A stretch of DNA of 11,066 nucleotides from Actinomycetota bacterium. GTDB lineage: Bacteria; Actinomycetota; Actinomycetes; S36-B12; UBA10799. Position 1 is the first letter of the stretch; each line of letters opens with the position of its first letter. The notes beneath the pieces are model-generated. The model was not told the origin of the DNA, did not search any database, and saw nothing but the letters and a program-made list of their open reading frames with translations. Where the stretch lies: positions 1 to 11,066 of the forward strand of contig JAUPKO010000174.1 in NCBI GenBank assembly GCA_030837395.1. Direction: 5' to 3'. Of the stretch, positions 1-5,966 are shown piece after piece. Both the position numbers and the translations under genes were made by a program.

Positions 1-596
1 AACAGGAATGTCGTCACGTCGCTGGCGGTGATCCGAGCCGCACCCCAGTAGCCCACCGAACTTGTGGCGTTGGACGTGTTGGGCATGCCGTACGCCGCAG
101 CGATGGTCGGTATGGCGCTGGCAGTGAACAGGGCCGACGCGGTGGCATCGTCCGAGAACCTGAGCATGTAGCCGAGCCGATTCTTGACCGACGGCGGTGT
201 GGCCGCATGACCGCCGTAGAGCCGCAGGTAGTACGCCGCCAGGTAGAGCTTGATGATGGATTCCGACGCGACCTGTGCGTCCGCGTTGGCAGTGCGAGCC
301 CACACCTCGCCGGTGCCTCGGTCGACGACACTGATGAACGAGGTGACCCCCCGAGTCGATGCTGCATATGCGGCCCAGCCGGTCGCGAAGCCGGGAGTCG
401 GGGGCGTAGTGCTGGCCGCCACATCGACAGGCGACGCGACAGCGCGCGCAGGCTCGGTCAGCCCGCCAGCTCCGATCAGTCCGAGCACGGCACACAGCAG
501 CAGACCGCAGCGCAGTGCCCCCTGCAATCCGCCACCCAAACCCGGCGAACGGACATCGACCAGCCGCAGATTCCCACCGTCACATTGCATCCCCAT
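1..596 (-). CDS. Secreted serine hydrolase, class A beta-lactamase-like (3' end outside window)
   Basis: An open frame of 198 residues runs from ATG 596 off the left edge, so the C-terminus is missing. The N-terminus has a hydrophobic segment (about residues 30-46) ending in ARAVA-S, a plausible Sec signal peptide cleaved near residue 54. The mature part has SIIK at 113-116, matching the catalytic SxxK of serine beta-lactamases and penicillin-binding proteins, then MLRFSDDATASAL (144-156), matching the SDN-type motif, and WGAARITASDV further on. The third family motif (KTG-like) would lie off the window. Likely activity is on peptidoglycan peptides or beta-lactams outside the membrane; the true substrate cannot be told. 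ATG 590 (third codon) is an alternative start with GGAG seven bases upstream. The gene is divergent from the Rpf-like gene. Identification as a serine hydrolase is fairly sure; a more exact name is not. Confidence 0.8.
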   Translation of the reverse strand, partial: MGMQCDGGNLRLVDVRSPGLGGGLQGALRCGLLLCAVLGLIGAGGLTEPARAVASPVDVAASTTPPTPGFATGWAAYAASTRGVTSFISVVDRGTGEVWARTANADAQVASESIIKLYLAAYYLRLYGGHAATPPSVKNRLGYMLRFSDDATASALFTASAIPTIAAAYGMPNTSNATSSVGYWGAARITASDVTTFL

Positions 597-614
597 GCTC
601 CGCACCCCTCGACA

Positions 615-635
615 GGTGCTCCACCCCGGAGCACC
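615..635. promoter_or_regulatory. 8-bp inverted repeat upstream of the serine hydrolase gene
   Basis: GGTGCTCC and GGAGCACC are perfect arms around ACCCC. The element lies 19 bases upstream of ATG 596 on the minus strand and downstream of a candidate -10 box (TACGGT, 681 to 676). If that promoter is right, the repeat would form a hairpin in the leader of the serine hydrolase mRNA, or be an operator. Function is inferred only from position. Confidence 0.35.
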
Positions 636-675
636 ATCGCCGAGCCGATCCACCCTGACCGTCGACGACCCTTTG

Positions 676-681
676 ACCGTA
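676..681 (-). promoter_or_regulatory. Candidate -10 box for the serine hydrolase gene
   Basis: On the minus strand this reads TACGGT, fitting the actinobacterial TANNNT -10 pattern. It would start transcription near 669 and give a leader of about 70 bases. No convincing -35 box is visible, so the call is weak. Confidence 0.25.
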
Positions 682-781
682 CTGCCACGGGCGCCTGGAT
701 TGGGGGCTGGGCTCTGCATTCGTCAGGCCGGGCCACCCACAACCTGGGGGCGAGCTGCCTCGGGTGGGTGGTGCGGCAGGT

Positions 782-787
782 TAGGCT
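782..787 (+). promoter_or_regulatory. Candidate -10 box for the Rpf-like gene
   Basis: TAGGCT, within TTAGGCTGGC, fits the TANNNT -10 consensus. Transcription would begin near 794 and give a leader of about 22 bases carrying AAAGGA (799-804). The same ten bases occur in front of the sensor kinase gene at 7753-7762. No clear -35 box is visible. Confidence 0.45.
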
Positions 788-815
788 GGCCCGCAACGAA
801 AGGATGCCGCCCCGC

Positions 816-2003
816 ATGCACACCACCGCCCGTATCACCGGTGTCATCGGGGTGCTGTGCGTGTCGACGTTTGGCGGGCTTGTGACTGCCGCGGCAGTGC
901 CGGCCACCGCCCAACCTGCCACGCCCACAGTCCCCGAACCCACGAACAGCCAACGTCCCGCCGACCCCTTCAGTTCCTTCACCCCCGCGCCGAACCCCGG
1001 CAATCTGACCCCGCCGGACGCCCGGACCATCGCCGACGCCCAACAGCGAATTGCCGAGCTCGAAGCCGCAAGCGCCGCCGCGGCAAGCCGCGCGCAGGCA
1101 TCTGCGGCGCAGGTCGCTCAGTCACGCGAGCGCCTCGCCCTGTTCACCCGGCACGTCGAGGCCACCCGTGCTGAGCTGGTCACCGAACAGCGCACCCTGG
1201 CCTCGATGGCGCGTGAGTTGTACGTCAACGGCGGGGTGCAGGACGCCGCCCTCACGTTCGCACTGGACGACCCCGATTCGTTTGTCGCGGACCTCGATCG
1301 GCTGGTGGTGACGGGCACCCGGCAGAACACCGTCCTGGTGCGTGCCCGCGAACGCGCCCTGTCGCTGAAGTCGACGCAGTTGGCGCAGGCCCGTGAGGCC
1401 CAACGGTTGCAGGACGCAGCGGCCGCGCAGGCCCGCGATCAGGCTGCCGCTGACGCCGCCCTGACAGACTCCCGCGAGGTGCTCGCGGAGTTGGTGGCGG
1501 CCGAGGAACGCCGCGTGGCCCAGGAACAGGCACGCGCGGCCCTCGATGCGGCCATCCGCGAAGCGGAGGCGGTAGCCGAGGAGTGGCGCAGAGTGACCGC
1601 CGCCGCCACGGCCGCGGCCGAGCAATCCGCAGCAGCCCTGGCAGCCGGCCAGAACAGCACGCCCGCCGGCCAGTTCCCCGCATCGGCAAACGCCGACGCG
1701 GAGTCAACCGGCACCGCCACCACACCTGCCGCCACCGAGGACCTCTCGCAGTACACCGACTCCGCCGCGTGGGCCGACTCGGCCAAGTCCATGGCAGTCA
1801 AGATGTGCGAGTCGGGCAACAACTACTCGACCAACACCGGCAACGGCTATTACGGCGCGTGGCAGTTCGACTATCCGTCCTGGCATGACAACGGCGGGGG
1901 CATGTTCGCCGAGTATCCACACCAGGCCACCAAGGCCCAGCAGGACTACATTGCGTGGACCTACTGGCGCAAGGCCGGCTGGCGACCCTGGGAGTGCGGT
2001 TGA
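816..2003 (+). CDS. Secreted coiled-coil protein with C-terminal Rpf-like transglycosylase domain
   Basis: The product is 395 residues from ATG 816, with AAAGGA eleven bases upstream; ATG 804 would add four residues but overlaps that ribosome site. Residues 1-32 look like a signal peptide (cleavage near ATA-Q). A Pro-rich stretch follows, then a long Ala/Glu/Arg/Gln coiled coil (about 70-270) interrupted by ELYVNGGVQDAALTFALDDP (134-153), the kind of hinge found in CwlO/RipA/PcsB-type N-terminal domains, which in known cases are switched on by FtsEX. After an Ala/Thr linker comes the Rpf-type domain (about 320-395): CESGNNYS with probable catalytic Glu332, TGNGYYGAWQF and WRPWECG. Cys331 and Cys394 match the conserved Rpf disulfide. 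Expected role: cleavage of peptidoglycan glycan strands outside the cell during division or regrowth. The next gene begins one base after the stop, so the two are probably co-transcribed. Confident on domains; FtsEX control is inference. Confidence 0.9.
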   Translation: MHTTARITGVIGVLCVSTFGGLVTAAAVPATAQPATPTVPEPTNSQRPADPFSSFTPAPNPGNLTPPDARTIADAQQRIAELEAASAAAASRAQASAAQVAQSRERLALFTRHVEATRAELVTEQRTLASMARELYVNGGVQDAALTFALDDPDSFVADLDRLVVTGTRQNTVLVRARERALSLKSTQLAQAREAQRLQDAAAAQARDQAAADAALTDSREVLAELVAAEERRVAQEQARAALDAAIREAEAVAEEWRRVTAAATAAAEQSAAALAAGQNSTPAGQFPASANADAESTGTATTPAATEDLSQYTDSAAWADSAKSMAVKMCESGNNYSTNTGNGYYGAWQFDYPSWHDNGGGMFAEYPHQATKAQQDYIAWTYWRKAGWRPWECG

Positions 2004-2004
2004 T

Positions 2005-3963
2005 ATGGGACTGTTCCGGCTCGGTGTCCTCGGGGTGGGTGCCGCTCTGCTGATCGCCGGCTGCGGGAGTGGCGCCCAGGAGCCTGCCGCCTCCGAGACC
2101 GCCGTCGCGCTGGGCCCGGACCGATGGATGGAGGACGTCTACGCCGACGCAGCGGAGACCACGCTGGGCGCCATGGTGCTGCCCGGCACCCACGACTCGG
2201 GCTCCTACGCCATCGATGTGGACACCCCGTGCGACATCGTGCCAGCTGCGGGGACCGCCGGCGTCATCACGTCCTTGGCGAAGGCCAATCCGTGCGCGGC
2301 CGCCGGCATGTACCGCGCACAAGACGAGACACTCGCGGAGCAACTCGATGCCGGAATCCGCTACCTCGACCTGCGGGTGTCGGTTCCGCAGGCAGGTGCC
2401 CCGCCGGTCACGGCCAGTACCTCGCCGGGCGCCACCAACTCCCCCACCGCCACACCGTCGCCTGCCGGCCTGGACACCGACTTCGTCCTCGAGCATGAGT
2501 TCGTCTCGACCCCGCTGACCGGAGCCCTGGACCAGATCCTCACGTTCGCCGCCAGTCACCCGAAGGAGCAGGTGATTCTGGACTTCCAGCACATCGACCT
2601 GGCCGACGACGCCGACAAACCCGCCTACTATGCCGCGCTGGCGCAAGTGTTGCGGGAGTACGCCCCCGCCGGGGCCGAGCCCGTCTGCACGCGGTCCTGG
2701 GACGCCGACATCGTCGATGCGACTGCGGCAACCTTGGCCACCGCCGTCACACTCAACACGGCGTGGGAGGTCGACCGCAACCTTGTCGTGCTCGTGCCCG
2801 ACGGTACGCTCGCCGCTGATTCGTGCTACTACCCCCGCGACAACGCGATCCTGAGCCAGTGGCCGAATACCGAGGATCCCGCGAAGTCGCTCGCCGACAA
2901 CACTGACCAGCTCAATCAGCGGGCCCAGCGGCTGGCCGCCACCCCGCCACAGTGCAGCACCGATGGCAAGGACCCGAGCCAGGGCGCGAACTGGTGCGGA
3001 TTCTTCGTCAACCAGATGCAACTGACCTTCCAGCCGGCCACGTTCGCCACGTGCATCGCCGACACCACCGAGGCGTGTTCGCTGTTCGCCTACAGCCAGA
3101 AGGTCAACAACACCGTCGGCCCGCACGTGCGCACCTGGGCCGTGGCGGAGCAACTGCCCGTGAACATCGTCATCGTCGATTACTACAACGAATCAGACCC
3201 GTCCTACACGGACACCCTGATAGAGGTGAACCGGGAGTTGGTGGCAGGCGCGAGGCCGTCCGGCGCGCAGGCTTCACCAGTGGCCGCCACTATGAGCACG
3301 CCGAGTCCGGCCGCGCCGCCGAGCCCGGCGCCCACTTCGGCCGCCCCCATCCCCGACCCGGCGCAGGATCCCGTGTTGATCCAAGCAGCGCGAGCCGGCG
3401 ACGTGGCGGCGGTGCAAACGGCTCTGAAAGCCGGAGCCTCCGTGCAGGCCACCGATGGCAGCGGCCAGACAGCCCTCATCGCGGCCGCCTACGGCAATCA
3501 CGTTGCGGTGGCCGAGGCACTGATCGCCGCCGGGGCCGACGTGAACGTGCAGGACCAGACGCAGCAGAGCGCCTACCTGATCGCCACCTCAGAAGTGGGC
3601 GACGACCCGCGACTGCTGCAGCTCACCCTGGCCAACGGCGCCGACGTCACCTCACTGGACAGTTACAACGGCACGGGGCTGATCCGGGCCGGTGAACGGG
3701 GCTTCCCGGCCATCACAGCGGTCCTTCTCAGCACCGGGATCGACGTCAACCACGTCAACCGTCCAGGCTGGATCGCCCTGCACGAAGCGATCATCTACTC
3801 CACAGGTGGTCAGTCTCACGTCGACACCGTGCGGCTGTTGATCGAGGGTGGATCGGACGTCAACCTGCCTGGTCGTAGCACTGGTCAGCGCCCCCTGCAG
3901 ATGGCCCAGGACACAGGGGATCAACGCATGATCGACTTGCTCGTGGCCGCTGGCGCGGTCTGA
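2005..3963 (+). CDS. Lipoprotein with PI-PLC-like phosphodiesterase domain and ankyrin repeats
   Basis: The product is 652 residues. The start at 2005 follows the previous stop by one base and yields a clean lipoprotein signal (MGLFRLGVLG..., lipobox LIAGC, Cys20). Residues about 41-400 resemble the PI-PLC X-domain fold: PGTHDSGSY with His63-Asp64 at the place of the first catalytic His, LAEQLDAGIRYLDLRV with Arg124, LEHEFV with His164 at the place of the second His, and VILDFQHID. Low-complexity Thr/Pro/Ser runs lie at about 133-156 and 418-454. Residues about 455-652 hold six ankyrin-type repeats, with phrases such as AGADVNVQD, DVNHVNRPGW and GGSDVNLPG. Eight further cysteines suggest disulfides outside the cell. 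Likely role: a membrane-anchored extracellular phosphodiesterase with a protein-binding tail; the substrate is unknown. The upstream partner suggests work at the envelope. Confidence 0.87.
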   Translation: MGLFRLGVLGVGAALLIAGCGSGAQEPAASETAVALGPDRWMEDVYADAAETTLGAMVLPGTHDSGSYAIDVDTPCDIVPAAGTAGVITSLAKANPCAAAGMYRAQDETLAEQLDAGIRYLDLRVSVPQAGAPPVTASTSPGATNSPTATPSPAGLDTDFVLEHEFVSTPLTGALDQILTFAASHPKEQVILDFQHIDLADDADKPAYYAALAQVLREYAPAGAEPVCTRSWDADIVDATAATLATAVTLNTAWEVDRNLVVLVPDGTLAADSCYYPRDNAILSQWPNTEDPAKSLADNTDQLNQRAQRLAATPPQCSTDGKDPSQGANWCGFFVNQMQLTFQPATFATCIADTTEACSLFAYSQKVNNTVGPHVRTWAVAEQLPVNIVIVDYYNESDPSYTDTLIEVNRELVAGARPSGAQASPVAATMSTPSPAAPPSPAPTSAAPIPDPAQDPVLIQAARAGDVAAVQTALKAGASVQATDGSGQTALIAAAYGNHVAVAEALIAAGADVNVQDQTQQSAYLIATSEVGDDPRLLQLTLANGADVTSLDSYNGTGLIRAGERGFPAITAVLLSTGIDVNHVNRPGWIALHEAIIYSTGGQSHVDTVRLLIEGGSDVNLPGRSTGQRPLQMAQDTGDQRMIDLLVAAGAV

Positions 3964-4008
3964 CACCCTGGGCCGCTCGGCACCAGCCCCGTGCCTGAAC
4001 CCCGCGCG

Positions 4009-4266
4009 TTAGGCCAGGGCCAGGAACAGCCGCTCGAGCTCCTTCTGGTCGGGTCCGGAGTCCGGGTCGTTCATGCATTGGCGCAGTCCACTGGCCACGA
4101 TGGAGAACCCGGCCCGGTCAAGCGCGCTCGACACAGCCGCGAGCTGAGTGACGAGGTCGCTGCACTCGCGCCCCTCCTCCAGCATGCGAATCACCCCACC
4201 GAGCTGCCCATGCGCCCGTCGCAGCCGTCGCAGGGCCGAGGCCGTGGCCTCTTCATCGAGTTGCAT
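4009..4266 (-). CDS. CsoR/CstR/RcnR-family transcriptional regulator, CstR-like cysteine pattern
   Basis: This small all-helical DNA-binding protein has 85 residues, the normal size for the family (DUF156). ATG 4266 was chosen because AGGAG (4277 to 4273) lies six bases upstream and the family similarity begins there. Typical blocks are LRRLRRAHGQLGGVIRMLEE (12-31), Cys35 in GRECSDLVTQLAAV, and ALDRAGFSIVASGLRQCM ending at Cys64. The two cysteines are 29 residues apart, as in CsoR and CstR. The position four before the second cysteine, a histidine in copper-sensing CsoR, is Gly60. This leaves a Cys-Cys pair as in persulfide-sensing CstR and argues against a standard Cu(I) site. It is divergent from the membrane protein gene and probably represses both genes through the dyad at 4312-4327. 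Family is certain; the inducer is inferred. Confidence 0.93.
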   Translation of the reverse strand: MQLDEEATASALRRLRRAHGQLGGVIRMLEEGRECSDLVTQLAAVSSALDRAGFSIVASGLRQCMNDPDSGPDQKELERLFLALA

Positions 4267-4308
4267 CGCAGACTCCTGACTGCCGACTGGCACGTGCGGA
4301 CCCCGCCG

Positions 4309-4314
4309 ATGATA
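4309..4314 (-). promoter_or_regulatory. Candidate -10 box of the CstR-like regulator gene
   Basis: On the minus strand this reads TATCAT, matching TANNNT. It would give a leader of about 35 bases containing the AGGAG ribosome site. It overlaps the left arm of the dyad at 4312-4327, which would allow autorepression. Confidence 0.4.
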
Positions 4315-4327
4315 CCCCACTAGGTAT
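4312..4327. promoter_or_regulatory. Candidate CsoR/CstR-type operator in the divergent promoter
   Basis: ATACC and GGTAT form a perfect inverted repeat around CCACTA. Operators of this regulator family are typically ATACC/GGTAT-ended dyads with C and G runs inside, so both sequence and place fit. It lies between the divergent regulator and membrane protein genes and overlaps candidate -10 boxes for each (4309-4314 minus, 4325-4330 plus). Binding is inferred. Confidence 0.55.
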
Positions 4328-4330
4328 ATT
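4325..4330 (+). promoter_or_regulatory. -10 box for the membrane protein gene, probably leaderless
   Basis: TATATT matches the -10 consensus and ends eight bases before ATG 4339, so transcription should begin at or just before the start codon. No Shine-Dalgarno sequence is present, consistent with a leaderless mRNA. The box overlaps the candidate operator. Confidence 0.55.
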
Positions 4331-4338
4331 CTCGGCCA

Positions 4339-5118
4339 ATGTCATCGGCCACCGACGAGTTCGACTTCAGCGTGCGTGGGGGCACCACATACGAGTTGCA
4401 CAGCACCCTCAAGCCCCCGTTCGAGATCGTCCAAGTCGTGGCCTTCAACATGGCGCTCGTCCTGGCCGGGTGGTTCCTGCTGTCACCGGACGCCGTCACC
4501 AGCGCCCGTTTTGCCTCCCTGGTGTTCCTGCCCGCCGTGCTCGCGAGTTGGGCATTCTCGGACGTTCCCACCACCAACCTCTACGGCTCCCAGCCTGCGC
4601 GGGCGATGGCGGCCCTCGGTGACGCCGACCGGCTACGTAACCTGATCATGGCGCGCGATCTCACGCTGTGGTTGCTGGTGGCACCGGCCACAGCTCTCCT
4701 CAGCTTCGCCCTCGCCTTCGACGACCGCGACATCCTCGGCTCCGCGGTCGTGGCGGCCCTGGTCGTGGTCACCCCGTTCGCCTCCCTCGGGATCGGCGCC
4801 ATCATGGCACCGCTGCTGCCCTACCACCCGATCCCGCTGTCGCAACGCCGCCGCCTGCGCTCGACCTGGTTGCGTTGGACGGTCGCCGTCTGCCTGCCCT
4901 ACGCGCTGATCGGCCCGGCCACGCTCGTGGTGCTGCTGCCGTCGATCGTGCTCGTCTACTGGCAGGGCAAGTCGAGCGCCGTCTGGATCGCCTGCGCGCT
5001 CATGACTCTCGGCTGGACGCTCCTGGTCCGGCGACTGGCTGTCGACTACGCGATCCGCCTCACGTTGAAGCGAACGGCGTTCCTGCGCGAGTACTTGGCG
5101 GACCCCAATCGGGGCTGA
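4339..5118 (+). CDS. Integral membrane protein of unknown function (about six helices)
   Basis: The product is 259 residues and I do not recognise a family. Hydrophobic segments lie at about 32-49, 57-74, 107-127, 132-160, 178-207 and 212-232, with a short N-terminal cytoplasmic part and a basic tail (RLTLKRTAFLREYLADPNRG). A conserved-looking loop, NLYGSQPARAMAALGDADRLRN (80-101), follows the second helix, and LPYHPIPLSQRRRLRS (160-175) follows the fourth. The loop pattern is loosely like ABC-2-type permeases, but there is no ATPase gene nearby, so this is only a thought. Because the gene is divergent from a CstR-like regulator with a shared operator, it may handle a sulfur species, a metal or a stress product. 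The YaaA-family gene follows 55 bases later on the same strand and could be in the same transcript. Confidence 0.75.
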   Translation: MSSATDEFDFSVRGGTTYELHSTLKPPFEIVQVVAFNMALVLAGWFLLSPDAVTSARFASLVFLPAVLASWAFSDVPTTNLYGSQPARAMAALGDADRLRNLIMARDLTLWLLVAPATALLSFALAFDDRDILGSAVVAALVVVTPFASLGIGAIMAPLLPYHPIPLSQRRRLRSTWLRWTVAVCLPYALIGPATLVVLLPSIVLVYWQGKSSAVWIACALMTLGWTLLVRRLAVDYAIRLTLKRTAFLREYLADPNRG

Positions 5119-5140
5119 GCCACCACCTCGTCCGACCCCT

Positions 5141-5157
5141 GCGACGCCAGGCGTCGC
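5141..5157. repeat. Perfect 8-bp inverted repeat between the membrane protein and YaaA-family genes
   Basis: GCGACGCC and GGCGTCGC surround a single A. It lies 17 bases before the YaaA-family start. Its right part, GCCAGGCGTCGC (5146-5157), recurs exactly inside the YaaA-family gene at 5480-5491. There is no T-run, so a classical terminator is unlikely. It may be an operator or a weak mRNA hairpin, or chance in GC-rich DNA. Confidence 0.35.
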
Positions 5158-5173
5158 CCGTCGCCGCGCCACA

Positions 5174-5941
5174 ATGTCAGTTGTGCTGATCCTGCTGCCA
5201 CCCTCGGAGTCCAAGCGGGCACCCGCGCGGGGGCTGGCCCTCGATCCCGGCACCCGACCCGTGCCGTTGCGCGCACCCACCGAGCAGGTCCTCGACGCCC
5301 TGGTCGAGGTGTGCATCACGTCGCCGGCCGACGCCGCCCGCGCCCTCAAACTCACGGCCGGGCAGTGGGACCTGCTCGACCTCAACGCAGGCCTACGCCA
5401 TGCCCCCGCCGCACCGGCGTGGCAGGTCTACGACGGGGTCCTGTACGACGCGCTGGACTTCGCGTCCTTGCGCGGCGCCGCCAGGCGTCGCGGGCTCAGC
5501 GACGTGTGGGTGGTCTCGGCGCTCTTCGGTGTCGTCCCGCTCGGTGAGGCGATACCCGCCTACCGCCTATCCGCCGGGACGTCGCTGCCGGCCCTGCCCC
5601 CGCTGCGGCAGGTCTGGCATGAGGCGATCGACGAGGTGGTGCGAGCGGCGGACCCGCCGGTGATCCTGGACCTGCGCTCGGGGCCCTACGCGATGATGTG
5701 GCCCGTCCCGGCGGACCTGCGTGAACGCACGGTGACCGGCAAGATCTGGCAAGCGGGCCCAGGTGGCGAGCGCGTGGCGGTGAGCCACCACAACAAGGCC
5801 TACAAGGGTCGGCTGACCCGCTCGCTGTTGCAGTCCCGACGCCGCCCCTCGACGCCCAAGGCCCTCGTGGCGGCGGTCACCGACCTCGGGTGGGTGGCTG
5901 GCCTGGACAACGGACGCCTCGACGTGGTGGTCGACCCCTGA
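5174..5941 (+). CDS. yaaA: YaaA-family (UPF0246/DUF328) peroxide stress protein
   Basis: The product is 255 residues, the usual size for the family. Hallmarks in order: LILLPPSESK at 5-14, VYDGVLYDALDF (85-96), VSALFGVVPLGEAIPAYRLS (114-133), VILDLRSGPYAMMWP (163-177) and SHHNKAYKGRLTRSLL (204-219). In E. coli, YaaA is an OxyR-controlled cytoplasmic protein that limits peroxide damage by lowering free iron and binds DNA; that role is knowledge of the family, not seen here. ATG 5174 gives MSVVLILLPP; GTG 5183 is also possible, and neither has a Shine-Dalgarno site. Nearness to the CstR-like regulator fits a thiol or oxidative stress unit, but co-regulation is a guess. The stop lies 25 bases from that of the converging ApbE gene. 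Confidence 0.9.
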   Translation: MSVVLILLPPSESKRAPARGLALDPGTRPVPLRAPTEQVLDALVEVCITSPADAARALKLTAGQWDLLDLNAGLRHAPAAPAWQVYDGVLYDALDFASLRGAARRRGLSDVWVVSALFGVVPLGEAIPAYRLSAGTSLPALPPLRQVWHEAIDEVVRAADPPVILDLRSGPYAMMWPVPADLRERTVTGKIWQAGPGGERVAVSHHNKAYKGRLTRSLLQSRRRPSTPKALVAAVTDLGWVAGLDNGRLDVVVDP

Positions 5942-5966
5942 CCCGAGCTGCCAGATCAACGCCAAC

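Noticed and set aside
207..815. Upstream extension of the Rpf-like frame to position 207
   Set aside because: It would run antiparallel through the serine hydrolase gene; its product there is low-complexity Arg/Pro text, and the signal peptide, ribosome site and -10 box all point to 816.
1885..2004. Longer start for the PI-PLC-like lipoprotein
   Set aside because: It would overlap the Rpf domain and hide the clean lipoprotein signal that starts at 2005.
1798..3153. Long open frame (451 codons) on the minus strand
   Set aside because: It is opposite two well-supported genes, has no recognisable domain and is rich in Gly, Arg and Val as expected of a GC-rich shadow frame.
3979..3995. Hairpin GGCAC-N7-GTGCC after the PI-PLC-like gene as a terminator
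   Set aside because: Only five pairs, a seven-base loop and no T-run on either strand.
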